Shown one piece after another: positions 8,550 to 17,210 of a stretch of DNA of 64,000 bases. This DNA is from Sideroxydans sp. (GTDB taxonomy: Bacteria; Pseudomonadota; Gammaproteobacteria; Burkholderiales; Gallionellaceae). Position numbers and translations under genes: made by a program. How positions within the stretch are numbered: the stretch's first letter is position 1; each line of letters begins with the position of its first letter. The stretch spans positions 1-64,000 of the forward strand of contig WOZO01000041.1 of the NCBI GenBank assembly GCA_011620315.1. Direction: 5' to 3'. Below the pieces are notes generated by a model, which was not told the origin of the DNA, made no database searches, and saw only the letters and a program-made list of their open reading frames with translations.

Positions 8550-9531
8550 CGCGCGCCTCTTCGATCTGCTCCAGCAGCTCGTCCATATCGTCCGGCAGCG
8601 GCGCGTCGAACTCCATACGCTTGCCGGTCGTCGGATGATCGAGCGCCAGTTTCCAGGCATGCAGCGCCTGACGCGGGAACTTGATCAATATCTGCTGCAT
8701 CGCCGGCACGCATTTCTGCACGCCCTTGATGTAAAGCGTATCGCCCACCAGCGGATGGTCGAGGTAGGACATGTGCACGCGGATCTGGTGGGTGCGGCCG
8801 GTCTCCAGTTTGCAGCGCACCAGCGTGCAGTTGGGGAAACGTTCTTCGATATGGACATGGGTGATCGCTTCCTTGCCGCTCTCGGTCACCGCCATCTTCA
8901 CGCGCTGCGTGGGATGGCGACCGATAGGCACGTTGACCGTGTAATCGCGGTCCACTTCCCCCCAAACCAGCGCCAGATATTCGCGCTTCACGCTGCGCGC
9001 CTGCATCTGCCGCACCAGCGCGGTCTGCGCCACCAGCGTCTTGGCCACCACCATCAGTCCGCTGGTGTCCTTGTCCAGCCGGTGCACGATGCCCGCGCGC
9101 GGCACATCCTTCAGCTCGGGGGCATGGAACAACAGCCCGTTCAACAGCGTGCCCTGCCAGTTGCCGCTGCCGGGATGCACCACCAGCCCCACCGGTTTGT
9201 CGATGACGATGATCGCCTCGTCCTCGTACACGATGTCCAGCGGGATGTCTTCCGGCTCGGCCACCATGTCGGAAGGATGCACCTGGGGCACGACGGTCAG
9301 CTTCTCGTTGCCCCACACCTTCTGTTTGACGGTCGCTGTCTTGCCGTTGACCCCGACCAGGCCCTGCTCTATCCAGTCTTGCAGGCGGCTGCGCGAATAT
9401 TCGGGGAGCAATTTGACCAGTATCTGGTCCAGACGCAGTCCGCCGAGCCCGGCTGGGACCTTAAACTCAAGCGGGTCGGCGCTATCGTCGTCTTTGCTAT
9501 AATCAGCCAATTCTTCTTCGGGTTTCATCAT
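8536..9531 (-). CDS. rluD: 23S rRNA pseudouridine synthase RluD
   Basis: This enzyme makes the pseudouridines of helix 69 in 23S rRNA (1911, 1915 and 1917 in E. coli). An S4-like RNA-binding domain covers about residues 25-85 (LGGLRLDQILVKLL, SRSRLQDWIEQGLV). The catalytic domain contains GIVHRLDKDTSGLMVVAKT, with the essential Asp of the HRLDKDTSG motif, and later LETGRTHQIRVHM. Two ATGs occur in tandem at 9531 and 9528; either gives MKPEEELADYS. The start overlaps that of the divergent bamD gene. Downstream, pgeF overlaps its 3' end. Confidence 0.95.
   Translation of the reverse strand: MMKPEEELADYSKDDDSADPLEFKVPAGLGGLRLDQILVKLLPEYSRSRLQDWIEQGLVGVNGKTATVKQKVWGNEKLTVVPQVHPSDMVAEPEDIPLDIVYEDEAIIVIDKPVGLVVHPGSGNWQGTLLNGLLFHAPELKDVPRAGIVHRLDKDTSGLMVVAKTLVAQTALVRQMQARSVKREYLALVWGEVDRDYTVNVPIGRHPTQRVKMAVTESGKEAITHVHIEERFPNCTLVRCKLETGRTHQIRVHMSYLDHPLVGDTLYIKGVQKCVPAMQQILIKFPRQALHAWKLALDHPTTGKRMEFDAPLPDDMDELLEQIEEARGEVL
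9498..9503 (+). promoter_or_regulatory. Probable bamD -10 box inside rluD
   Basis: A perfect TATAAT lies 27 bases upstream of the bamD ATG and within the rluD coding region. No good -35 hexamer is seen at 17 bases. Because the two divergent genes share start-codon bases, the promoter of each must lie inside the other. Confidence 0.55.
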
Positions 9532-10336
9532 GCGCCATAGTTTAGCCGTTTTCCTCCTGCTCACGTTAACTGCTTGCAGTTCACTTCCTGAAGCGGACTA
9601 CGACAGCAACCCCAAAGCCACTGCCGACGAGCTGTATGCCAAGGCCAAGGCGGAAATGCAGGACGAAGATTATGAGCGCGCCGTCAAGGACCTGGAACGC
9701 ATGCAGTCGCGCTTCCCCTATGGCCGCTATGCGCAACAGGCACAACTGGACATCGCCTACGCCTGGTACAAGAAAGGTGAACCCGCACCGGCGCTCTCCG
9801 CTCTGGACCGCTTCGCCAAACAATTCCCCAAGAGCGACGCACTGGACTACGCGCTCTACCTGAAAGGTCTCATCAACTTTGACGAGAACTTGAACAGCTA
9901 TTTCAGCACCCTGTTCCTGCAAGATCCGGCCGAGCGCGATCCGGTCGCCCTGCGCGCCTCGTTCGATGCATTCAAACAACTGGTTACAAGTTACCCGCAA
10001 AGCCGTTATGCAGAAGACGCGCGCCAGCGCATGCAATACCTGCTGGTCACACTGGCCAAGCATGAGATCGCCATCGCCAGCTACTACCTGCGCCGCGGTG
10101 CCTACGTCGCCGCCGTCAATCGCGCCCAAGGCGTGCTCGTCGATTACCCGCTCACCCCGCAAACACGCGACGCCCTGCAGATCATGGTGCAGGCCTATAC
10201 CCGTCTCGGTCTGGACGACCTCAGCCGCGACACGCATCGCGTGCTGGAACACAACATCGCCAAGGACGGCATCAAGCCCTCGCAGACCTTCTTCCAGGAA
10301 CGCGAGACACCGTGGTGGAAGTTCTGGGAGTCATAA
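9530..10336 (+). CDS. bamD: Outer-membrane assembly lipoprotein BamD
   Basis: This essential lipoprotein of the BAM complex folds beta-barrel proteins into the outer membrane together with BamA. The signal peptide ends in lipobox LTACSS at residues 12-17. The 268 residues contain five TPR-like repeats; recognisable parts are ADELYAKAKAEMQDEDYERA, QSRFPYGRYAQQAQLDIAYA, NFDENLNSYF and YPQSRYAEDARQRM. The tail ends ETPWWKFWES, as in many homologues. The first ATG overlaps the rluD start codon. A TTG-started NUDIX gene follows one base after the stop. Confidence 0.95.
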   Translation: MRHSLAVFLLLTLTACSSLPEADYDSNPKATADELYAKAKAEMQDEDYERAVKDLERMQSRFPYGRYAQQAQLDIAYAWYKKGEPAPALSALDRFAKQFPKSDALDYALYLKGLINFDENLNSYFSTLFLQDPAERDPVALRASFDAFKQLVTSYPQSRYAEDARQRMQYLLVTLAKHEIAIASYYLRRGAYVAAVNRAQGVLVDYPLTPQTRDALQIMVQAYTRLGLDDLSRDTHRVLEHNIAKDGIKPSQTFFQERETPWWKFWES

Positions 10337-10337
10337 G

Positions 10338-10886
10338 TTGAGATACTGCGCAGACTGCGGTGCCCCGGTCGAACTGCGCACCCCGCAGGACGACCACCGC
10401 GAGCGCTACGTCTGCACATCCTGCGACACCATCCACTACCAGAATCCCAAGATCATCGTCGGTGCCATCCCCGAATGGGAAGATGGTCGCATCCTGCTCT
10501 GCCTGCGCGCCATCGAACCGCGCCACGGCCTGTGGACCCTGCCGGCCGGCTTCATGGAGAACGGCGAGACCACCGCAGAAGGTGCCGCACGCGAGACGCT
10601 GGAAGAAGCCAACGCACGCGTCGCCATCCACGAACTATTCGGCCTGTACAACCTGCCCTACATCAACCAGGTGCAAATGCTGTTCCGCGCCACTCTGCTC
10701 GACCTCGACTTCTCGCCCGGCGTGGAAAGTCTGGATGTGAAACTATTCAAAGAAGAAGAAATCCCCTGGGAGCAACTCGCCTTCCGTCCCGTGCGCTACG
10801 CACTGGAAAGCTACTTCGCCGACCGCAAGGCCGGCGAGTTCAAACTGCACAGCGGGGATCTGGAGCCGCCGGTCCGGAAGGGTTGA
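10338..10886 (+). CDS. NUDIX hydrolase with N-terminal zinc ribbon (TTG start)
   Basis: This 182-residue nucleoside-diphosphate hydrolase has an N-terminal zinc ribbon of two CxxC pairs (CADC, then CTSC), followed by HYQNPKIIVGAIPEW. The Nudix box is GFMENGETTAEGAARETLEE, which satisfies GX5EX7REUXEEXGU except that Ala replaces the last Gly. Related proteins act on ADP-ribose, NADH or similar molecules, but the substrate is not readable here. The TTG at 10338 is chosen because LRYCADCGAP matches the family start and GGAG lies 7 bases upstream. It follows the bamD stop by one base, so coupling is likely. Confidence 0.85.
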   Translation: MRYCADCGAPVELRTPQDDHRERYVCTSCDTIHYQNPKIIVGAIPEWEDGRILLCLRAIEPRHGLWTLPAGFMENGETTAEGAARETLEEANARVAIHELFGLYNLPYINQVQMLFRATLLDLDFSPGVESLDVKLFKEEEIPWEQLAFRPVRYALESYFADRKAGEFKLHSGDLEPPVRKG

Positions 10887-11156
10887 AGTTGGGCGACGGC
10901 TTCCCGGTCTTGGACGTCCGTAAACGATCCCGGAATCGACGACTTGATTGGAATCCTACGCTCGCCGACAAGCCATATCGACCATGCAGGTCGAAAGAGA
11001 ACCCATCAAATCCCCATAGCCTGCACGCTGATCTGAGTTCAGCGGCACCCCACGCGGCTTCCTCCCTGGAGCGCTTGTCCGAGGTCAGCCCGGAACGGCG
11101 CGCGCCATCCTATTGATCCGGAACGCCGAATGCAGGTCTGGTTTCAACCCGACATA

Positions 11157-11172
11157 TCGGGCTAAAGCCCGA
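11157..11172. repeat. Small palindrome of the 'GGGCTTTAGCCC' type
   Basis: TCGGGCT-AA-AGCCCGA forms a near-perfect 7-bp stem. Similar short palindromes are scattered between genes in many proteobacteria. A terminator role for dbpA is possible, but no T-run follows on that strand. Confidence 0.5.
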
Positions 11173-11206
11173 CCTACCATGCACGGATAAATCAGGCCGG
11201 ATCAAT

Positions 11207-11227
11207 AGCGGTTTAGTCCTTGGCCGA
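11207..11227. repeat. 21-bp direct repeat, copy 1
   Basis: AGCGGTTTAGTCCTTGGCCGA is found here and again at 21838-21858. Both copies are intergenic and near genes for DEAD-box helicases. The function is unknown. Confidence 0.6.
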
Positions 11228-11253
11228 AAAACCGCCTCTTCTCAGCATCGATC

Positions 11254-12672
11254 TCAATCCTCCAGCGCCCTCACCTTCACCGACTTGCCCTTCACCTTGC
11301 CCGCATTCAGACGCTTCACGGCCTCGCGGGCGATGTTGCGGGTGACGGCGACGTAGGTGGACATGTCGGTGACGGTGATCTTGCCGACTTGTTCGCGGGT
11401 GAAGTCGGCTTCGCCGGTGAGTGCGCCCAGCACGTCGCCGGGGCGCATCTTTTCCTTGCGGCCGCCGAGTATCTGCAGGGTGACCATGGGCGGGATCAGT
11501 GGGGCGTTATGTTCGCGCTGTAATTTTTCCACCTCTTCCCATTCGGGTTCGATGCCCATCATCTTGGCGATGTTGCCGATGCGGCTCATCTCGGCGGGGC
11601 TGACCAGATTAAAGGCGCTGCCTTCGGCGTCGGCACGGCCGGTGCGACCGATGCGGTGGATGTGCACTTCTGGATCGGGAGTGACGTCGACGTTGATGAC
11701 GGCTTCCAGTTGCGCGATGTCCAGCCCGCGCGCGGCGACGTCGGTGGCGACCAGCACCGAACAACTGCGGTTGGCGAACTGGATCAGCACCTGGTCGCGC
11801 TCGCGCTGTTCCATGTCGCCGTTCAGCGTGAGCGCGTGGATGCCTTCGGCCTGTAGCACGTCGAGCAGGTCGCGGCATTGCTGCTTGGTGTTGCAAAAGG
11901 CCAGCGTGCTGACCGGGCGGTAATGCTTGAGCAAGGCGGCAACGGCGGGCAGACGGCTTTCGTGACGCACTTCGTAGAAATGCTGGCGGATCTTGCTGTC
12001 GTCATGCTGCTCGGCCAGTTTCACTTCCTGCGGCTGGTGCATGAACTGGCGCGCCAGTTTGGTGACGCCGTCCGGATAGGTGGCGGAGAACATCATGGTC
12101 TGGCGACGGTCCGGGCAGCGCTTCGCCACGAATGCGATGGAATCGTAGAAGCCCATGTCCAGCATGCGGTCGGCTTCGTCCAGCACCAGCGTGTTGATGG
12201 CGTTCAGTTCCAGCGTGCCGCGCTCGATGTGGTCCATGATGCGGCCCGGCGTGCCGACCACGATGTGTGCACCGAAGCCCAGACTCTCGCGCTGCGGACG
12301 CATGGTGCTGCCGCCGACCAACGTGAGGATCTTGATGCTGTGCATGTAGCGCGCGAGGCGGCGCAGTTCCTGCGTGACCTGGTCGGCCAGTTCGCGCGTG
12401 GGACACAGCACCATGGATTGCACGCCCATGTGCTTGGGATTGAGCTTGGTCAGCAGCGGCAGGCCGAAGGCGGCGGTCTTGCCGCTGCCGGTCTTGGCCT
12501 GCGCGATCAGGTCTTGCCCGGCCAGCGTGACGGGCAGGCTCGCGGCCTGGATCGGCGTCATGGTGAGGTAACCGAGTTGCTGCAGGTTACCCAGCATGGC
12601 GGGCGGCAGCTTGAGTGTGTCGAATGCGGGACCGCTGGCGGCCGGGGTGGTGGTTGGGCTTGTTTTGGTCAT
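11254..12672 (-). CDS. dbpA: ATP-dependent RNA helicase DbpA
   Basis: This DEAD-box helicase is specific for 23S rRNA hairpin 92 and acts in 50S subunit assembly. The 472 residues contain the Q motif (LGYLTMTPIQAASLP), Walker A AQAKTGSGKT, motif II LDEADRM near residue 165, SAT in MMFSATYPDG, and motif [11 protein letters not shown]. The C-terminal 75 residues are the RRM-like DbpA domain, with TLQILGGRKEKMRPGDVLGA and GKITVTDMSTYVAV. This separates it from the two RhlE-type helicases elsewhere in the window. It is monocistronic and divergent from the CBS-kinase gene, with 282 bases between. Confidence 0.94.
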   Translation of the reverse strand: MTKTSPTTTPAASGPAFDTLKLPPAMLGNLQQLGYLTMTPIQAASLPVTLAGQDLIAQAKTGSGKTAAFGLPLLTKLNPKHMGVQSMVLCPTRELADQVTQELRRLARYMHSIKILTLVGGSTMRPQRESLGFGAHIVVGTPGRIMDHIERGTLELNAINTLVLDEADRMLDMGFYDSIAFVAKRCPDRRQTMMFSATYPDGVTKLARQFMHQPQEVKLAEQHDDSKIRQHFYEVRHESRLPAVAALLKHYRPVSTLAFCNTKQQCRDLLDVLQAEGIHALTLNGDMEQRERDQVLIQFANRSCSVLVATDVAARGLDIAQLEAVINVDVTPDPEVHIHRIGRTGRADAEGSAFNLVSPAEMSRIGNIAKMMGIEPEWEEVEKLQREHNAPLIPPMVTLQILGGRKEKMRPGDVLGALTGEADFTREQVGKITVTDMSTYVAVTRNIAREAVKRLNAGKVKGKSVKVRALED

Positions 12673-12954
12673 GCGCGATTATCCGCGACTATGCTGTGTC
12701 CTGCTACTGATACCGCAACAATCCGCTTGATTTGCGGGCCCATCAAAGATGGCTGACAACACCGAAAACCGCCCCGGGGAGGCCGCATAAGCCTTGCCCG
12801 TTTGCTTCCCCGGAATAGCCGGAGATTTACCCCGATCAAAGGCGAAGAACGCCCGCGCCCGGATTTTCGGCAGCGTTTAACCGGACTGTAACAGTTGAAA
12901 ACTAGAATCGCTCCCGCGTCGTAAACATAAAAAAACCGCAGCACAGGAGGCAGC

Positions 12955-14280
12955 ATGAACAACCTGAATCCGCCCGGCGAAAGCATCTTTTCACTGGTCA
13001 TCCCTATCGAGGCGCTGTCGCCAGATGTTCCGCTGGAAGAAGTCGCCGAGCAGTTCGCCGACCCGCGCAATGCCAGGTTGCTTTCACTGCCGGTGGTGGA
13101 GAACGGCCGTCCCATCGGCGTCATCAGCCGCTACCAGTTCATGAACATCTACCTCAAGCTCTATGCGCGCGAGCTGTACGGCAAACGTCCGCTACGCGGT
13201 TTCATCAACAACACCCCGCTGCTGGTGGAACTGGGTCAGCCGCTGGCCGAAGCGGCGCAGCATGTCGCGGCCAACATGCAATTCCCGCTCACCGAGGACT
13301 TCATCGTGACACGTCACGGGCGCTATCTGGGCATCGGCTTCGTGATGGATCTGCTCAAAGCGATGGAAGTGCAGATGCGCGCCAACACGGCGGAACTGGA
13401 ACAAGCCTACTCGCAGCTCAAATCCTCGCAACTGGCACTGGTGCAGTCGGAGAAGATGGCGTCGCTGGGCCAGATGGTGGCCGGTGTCGCGCACGAGATC
13501 AACACGCCGCTGGGTTATGTGCAGAACAATGTCGCCATCGGACAGGAACTGTTCGCGCAGATGCAGGGCGTACTCGGCACCTACGAGACACTGATCGACC
13601 AGTTGCTGGACGGCAATACGAACGAAGAGCAACTTGCCGCGCAGATGCAGATCGCCGCCGCGATGCGCAACGATGCGAGCATGCAGGAAATGCGGGGCGA
13701 AATGAACGGATTGATGGCCGATTCGCTGTACGGCATCGAACAGATATCCGGACTGGTGCATGACCTGAAGAATTTCTCGCGCATGGACGCCGCCGCCAAC
13801 GACCTGGCGAATCCGAACGACTGCATCGAGAGCGCGCTGAACATCGGCCGCAACGTGCTCAAGGACAAAGTGGAAGTGGTGAAAGACCTGGCGCAGTTGC
13901 CCGAGATCATGTGTGCGCCCTCGCAGCTCAACCAGGTGTTTCTCAATCTGTTCACCAATGCCGCGCAGGCAATGGAGACGCCGGGCAAGCTGCTCATCAA
14001 ATCATGGCATGACTCCGACAACATATACATCGGCGTGAGCGACAACGGCAAGGGCATACCGCCGGACATCATCAGCCGCATCTTCGATCCCTTCTTTACC
14101 ACCAAGCCGGTCGGCGAAGGCACGGGACTCGGCCTGGCGATCAGCCACCAGATCATCCAGCAGCACGGCGGCAGCATCCGTGTCGAATCCCGTCCGGGAG
14201 AAGGCACCAGTTTCCACATCAGCCTGCCGCTAAGCGGCGACGCAAAATCCAACGCTTCCGCCCTTGCGGCACTGGCATAA
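12955..14280 (+). CDS. Cytoplasmic histidine kinase with N-terminal CBS pair
   Basis: This 441-residue kinase has no membrane segment. Residues 10-140 form a CBS-domain pair (LSLPVVENGRPIGVISRYQF; DFIVTRHGRYLGIGFVMDLL), a module that usually senses adenine nucleotides or other ligands. A short coiled coil (residues 140-165) leads to the H-box VAGVAHEINTPLGYVQNN, with the phospho-His near residue 179. The ATPase domain has an N-box (LNQVFLNLFTNAAQAM), DNGKGIPPDII and GTGLGLAISHQII. AGGAGG at 12945-12950 gives a strong ribosome site. A double-receiver regulator follows after 14 bases and is the likely partner. The signal sensed is unknown. Confidence 0.88.
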   Translation: MNNLNPPGESIFSLVIPIEALSPDVPLEEVAEQFADPRNARLLSLPVVENGRPIGVISRYQFMNIYLKLYARELYGKRPLRGFINNTPLLVELGQPLAEAAQHVAANMQFPLTEDFIVTRHGRYLGIGFVMDLLKAMEVQMRANTAELEQAYSQLKSSQLALVQSEKMASLGQMVAGVAHEINTPLGYVQNNVAIGQELFAQMQGVLGTYETLIDQLLDGNTNEEQLAAQMQIAAAMRNDASMQEMRGEMNGLMADSLYGIEQISGLVHDLKNFSRMDAAANDLANPNDCIESALNIGRNVLKDKVEVVKDLAQLPEIMCAPSQLNQVFLNLFTNAAQAMETPGKLLIKSWHDSDNIYIGVSDNGKGIPPDIISRIFDPFFTTKPVGEGTGLGLAISHQIIQQHGGSIRVESRPGEGTSFHISLPLSGDAKSNASALAALA

Positions 14281-14294
14281 GAAAGGACGACTCC

Positions 14295-15203
14295 ATGAGC
14301 AAACCCACATTGCTGCTGATCGACGACGAAGACCGCATCCTGCGTTCTCTGCGCATGCTGTTCTTCGTCGGTTATAACGTGCGCACCACCACCGAACCGG
14401 GCGAAGCCATCCGCATCCTGCGCGAGGAAAAGGTGCACGTCATCATGAGCGACCAGCGCATGCCGCAGATGCAGGGTTCCGAACTGCTGCGCATCGCGCG
14501 CGAGACCTCGCCCGCCACCATGCGCATCCTGCTCACCGGCTACTCCGATCTGGATGCATCCATCGCCAGCGTGAACGAAGGCGAAGTCTTTCGCTATCTG
14601 ATGAAACCGTGGAATGCGGAAGACGTGAAGAAGGTCGTGGCCGAAGCGGCTGCCATCGCGGAAGCCAGCTTCGCCGTGCAATCGCACGCGGAACCGGCAA
14701 CCGAAACAGCCAAGCCGCGCGTACTCATCATGGATCATGACGAAGCGACCGCCAAGACAGTGCACGAGACACTGGGTGACCGTTGCGAGATCGTTTGGGC
14801 ATCCGACGCCCAGCACGCGATGGAGGAACTGGCAAAACAGGATGTGTCGGTGGTGGTGTCCGACCTGATGCTGGGCGAGACCAATGTCGGCTACATCCTG
14901 AAGACCATCAAGCAGCTCAACCCGCAGACGCAATGCATCGTGGTCACCTCTTTCAACGACACCTCGCGCCTAATCGAACTGATCAACCAGGCGCAGATCA
15001 CCCGCTTCCTGCCCAAGCCGGTCAGCAAGGGCATCCTCGCCCGCAATCTGGAATCCATGCTGGAACGCTTCCATCTGGTGCGCAGCCAACCGGCGTTGCA
15101 GAAACGGCAGAGTGTGGAACCCATCAGCAACGCCCAGGAACGCGTACAGGCCGGGAATTTCATCGGCATGCTGGGCAAACTGCGCGCCAGAATAGGTGTG
15201 TAA
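14295..15203 (+). CDS. Double-receiver response regulator
   Basis: This 302-residue protein consists of two CheY-like domains and no DNA-binding or enzymatic output. Receiver 1 (residues 1-120) has the acidic pair in LLLIDDEDRI, the phospho-acceptor Asp in IIMSDQRMPQMQG, LLTGY and the Lys of YLMKPWN, resembling the RpfG/HupR type. Receiver 2 (about 145-265) has VLIMDHDEA, VVVSDLMLGE and LPKPVSKG. It follows the CBS kinase by 14 bases with GGA upstream. Two receivers could form a phosphorelay or a phosphate sink, or they could bind a downstream effector protein. Confidence 0.88.
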   Translation: MSKPTLLLIDDEDRILRSLRMLFFVGYNVRTTTEPGEAIRILREEKVHVIMSDQRMPQMQGSELLRIARETSPATMRILLTGYSDLDASIASVNEGEVFRYLMKPWNAEDVKKVVAEAAAIAEASFAVQSHAEPATETAKPRVLIMDHDEATAKTVHETLGDRCEIVWASDAQHAMEELAKQDVSVVVSDLMLGETNVGYILKTIKQLNPQTQCIVVTSFNDTSRLIELINQAQITRFLPKPVSKGILARNLESMLERFHLVRSQPALQKRQSVEPISNAQERVQAGNFIGMLGKLRARIGV

Positions 15204-15265
15204 CGGCAAAGCCAGAACCGTTGTGCCGCCTGCTATAGTGCCAGTCCACTCCCAGCGGGGACAAC

Positions 15266-15631
15266 ATGCCCAAGCACACCACACCCGACCATGCCCGCCT
15301 CGACCGCGTCGTGGCGGAAGCACGCAAACAACGCGAGCTGCGCGAGGCGGATTACCGCGAACGCGCGCTCAATATCTATCCGCACATCTGCGGGCGCTGC
15401 GGGAGGGAGTTCGAGGGGCAACGGTTGCGCGAGTTGACGGTGCACCACCGCGACCACAACCACGACAACAATCCGCCGGACGGCAGCAACTGGGAGCTGT
15501 TATGCCTGTACTGCCACGACAACGAGCATTCGCGCGTGATGGACGAGGTGGTGCGGGATCGCAAGGAGAGCGGCCCCGCACCGGCCACGCATAATCCCTT
15601 TGCCGGTTTGAAGTCGCTGCTGAAAAAGTAA
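15266..15631 (+). CDS. yajD: HNH nuclease of the YajD family
   Basis: This 121-residue protein contains a zinc-supported HNH fold. The first knuckle is CGRCGREF and the second is LLCLYCHDNEHS. Between them is LTVHHRDHNHDNNPPDGSNW, holding the paired His and the Asn of the HNH motif. E. coli YajD has the same size and layout; its cellular substrate is not known. GGGA lies 5 bases before the ATG. It stands alone between the regulator gene and the convergent barrel gene, 6 bases from the latter's stop. Confidence 0.85.
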   Translation: MPKHTTPDHARLDRVVAEARKQRELREADYRERALNIYPHICGRCGREFEGQRLRELTVHHRDHNHDNNPPDGSNWELLCLYCHDNEHSRVMDEVVRDRKESGPAPATHNPFAGLKSLLKK

Positions 15632-15636
15632 TCCAA

Positions 15637-16470
15637 TCAGAATCCGCTCGACAGCGACACGCCGTAACCCGTGTCCGGACTGCCGTCCGACAGGCCTTTC
15701 ATCACATAGGCGCGCAGCGATGTGTCTTCGCCGATCCGCGTCGCGGCATACAGCGACAACTCCTTCTGCGCATAGCCGGTGGCCGAGGCTTGTTGCGCGT
15801 ACCTGTACTCCACGCCCATGTTCGATGCGTCGCCCAGCAGATAGTCCAAACCGGCAGAGCCATAAGCGGCGTTGTCGAGCGGCACCGTGGCGGTACTGCC
15901 CAGCTTTTCATAACCCAGCATCAGGCTGGGAATGAAATCACCGAACGCGGCATAGGTGGAAGCCTGCACCGCATAGTCGTTCTCGCCGCTGCCGAGCGTG
16001 GTGCTGGCCGTGCCGAATTTGACGCGCGCGCCCGAATCCAGACCGGCATCGCCTTCCTCGTTCTGCCACAAGGCGTAGCTTGCGAACAGCGACACATCAC
16101 CCAATCCGCTGTTGGTGACACGGCCGGAAGTTGTGGAGGTGGATGTGCCGCCTCCCCCGCCACCGCCCATGCCGATCCCCATGCGCATGCCGCCCCCCAT
16201 ATAACCGACGCTGCCGCGGATGCCGTTGATGATCACCGAACCGTCGCCGGTCACCGACAGGTAAGGCACCGTCAGCTTGAGCGACCAATCGTCGCGCGCA
16301 TAGCGTAGCGTGACCGGGACGGAGGTGCTCTCTATGGTCGAGGTGCCGCCGTATTTTCCGGAACTGCGGTCGAAGCCGATGCCCAGCGAAAGGTAGCCGT
16401 CACCTTTCGCCCATGCGCTGCTTGCCGCCATCAAGACGGCCACAGGGATCCACAGTAATCGTTGCCTCAT
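15637..16470 (-). CDS. Exported beta-barrel-like outer-membrane protein with Gly/Met-rich loop
   Basis: The 277 residues begin with a signal peptide (RQRLLWIPVAVLMAASSAWA). Alternating-strand segments follow, such as SVPVTLRYARDDWSLKLTVPY, LSLYAATRIGEDTSLRAYVM and the terminal GYGVSLSSGF, which ends in Phe as barrel proteins do. Near residues 92-110 there is a striking stretch of Gly and Met (GGGMRMGIGMGGGGGGG), probably an external loop. I know no firm family. It resembles transporter-like or MetA-pathway-type barrels only in general style. AGGAG lies 7 bases before the chosen ATG. It is the third gene of a leftward set with two other small exported proteins. Confidence 0.7.
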   Translation of the reverse strand: MRQRLLWIPVAVLMAASSAWAKGDGYLSLGIGFDRSSGKYGGTSTIESTSVPVTLRYARDDWSLKLTVPYLSVTGDGSVIINGIRGSVGYMGGGMRMGIGMGGGGGGGTSTSTTSGRVTNSGLGDVSLFASYALWQNEEGDAGLDSGARVKFGTASTTLGSGENDYAVQASTYAAFGDFIPSLMLGYEKLGSTATVPLDNAAYGSAGLDYLLGDASNMGVEYRYAQQASATGYAQKELSLYAATRIGEDTSLRAYVMKGLSDGSPDTGYGVSLSSGF

Positions 16471-16482
16471 CACATCTCTCCT

Positions 16483-16785
16483 TCAATCAGCGATGCGACC
16501 CGCCGCACGGCCCATCATGCCGTTATCCATGGCCCGCTCCTGGCGTGCACGATACCCCCGACCGTAACCGTTTGCGGGTTTTCTGATCCTGGTTTCCTTG
16601 GCTTCGTTGCTGCCGACTTTCTCTTCCAACTGCTTGCTGATTCGCGCGCGGTAGTCGGCATATTCCTGCTGCGTCATCTCGCCCATGGCCGGATACACTG
16701 CTGGCGTATCTTCCGCGCGGACAGTGCCATTCGCCAACAAAGCGAACAGCAGTGATGCCAGAATAGTTGCATGCCGCATGTTCAT
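16483..16785 (-). CDS. Small exported hypothetical protein
   Basis: The 100 residues have a signal peptide ending GTVRAEDT. The mature part is charged and helical, with GEMTQQEYADYRARISKQLEE, then RKPANGYGRGYRARQERAMD, and ends with NGMMGRAAGRIAD. The segment MTQQEYADYRAR recalls the LTxxQ helix of Spy/CpxP-type periplasmic chaperones, though only loosely. Its stop is 12 bases from the barrel gene start. Both this protein and its upstream neighbour end in Gly/Met/Arg-rich tails. I cannot assign a function. Confidence 0.65.
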   Translation of the reverse strand: MNMRHATILASLLFALLANGTVRAEDTPAVYPAMGEMTQQEYADYRARISKQLEEKVGSNEAKETRIRKPANGYGRGYRARQERAMDNGMMGRAAGRIAD

Positions 16786-16850
16786 TCCACGCCCCTAACA
16801 TATGTTGAAAACGCGCAAACCGCCATGTCAGCGGTTCGCACGCTCCTTCA

Positions 16851-17210
16851 TCAGCGGCCCATACCCATGCCGCCCTGGCTGCCGCGTTGCGAACCCGCAG
16901 CGGAGCCGTCGCGCAACATGGTACCGTTACCCGATCCCTGCTGTTTGGCAGCCTTGTTCTTGCGCTGCTCGGCCTTGGCATTTTTCGTCTCGGCGCGCAG
17001 TGCGGCGCGTTGTTCGGCAGTCATCTCGGATTGTTTCTGCACACGATATTCCTCGCGTTGTTCCGCAGCCATGTCCGCAGTCTCTTCACGATGCTGGGCG
17101 CGGATCTCTTCGCGTGTCTGCACCGCCGCCTCGTCGGCGGCGTAGACGTTGCCGATTCCGGACAGTGCCAATGCCAGCATGCTATTGAGCAACAATGTAG
17201 TGGTTTTCAT
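16851..17210 (-). CDS. Small exported protein with LTxxQ-like helix and Gly/Met tail
   Basis: The 119 residues begin with a signal peptide ending GNVYAADE. A highly charged helical region follows: TREEIRAQHREETADMAAEQ, then EMTAEQRAALRAETKNAKAE. The MTAEQRAAL segment matches the spirit of the LTxxQ motif of the periplasmic Spy/CpxP chaperones. The tail is GSQRGSQGGMGMGR. AAGGAG precedes the ATG. It is the first gene of the leftward set and is divergent from an OmpR-type regulator, a position reminiscent of cpxP opposite cpxRA. This functional parallel is inferred, not proven. Confidence 0.68.
   Translation of the reverse strand: MKTTTLLLNSMLALALSGIGNVYAADEAAVQTREEIRAQHREETADMAAEQREEYRVQKQSEMTAEQRAALRAETKNAKAEQRKNKAAKQQGSGNGTMLRDGSAAGSQRGSQGGMGMGR

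Larger units (their letters stand above)
10887..11253. other. Intergenic region without a convincing gene
   Basis: This 367-base gap lies between the NUDIX gene and the dbpA stop; both genes end here. It holds a hairpin made of TCGGGCT and AGCCCGA at 11157-11172, the common 'GTCGGGCTTTAGCCCGAC' intergenic style. It also holds a 21-base sequence at 11207-11227 that recurs at 21838-21858. The long reading frame across it has no family resemblance. It probably consists of decayed repeat material. Confidence 0.6.

Noticed and set aside
7812-8660. Longer PgeF starting at 8660
   Set aside because: The added part lies within rluD, is Arg/Trp-rich and lacks family match; GTG 8549 has a ribosome site.
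10475-11116. A 213-codon frame across the NUDIX gene and the following gap
   Set aside because: It is a shifted frame over the NUDIX gene; the downstream part has no family features.
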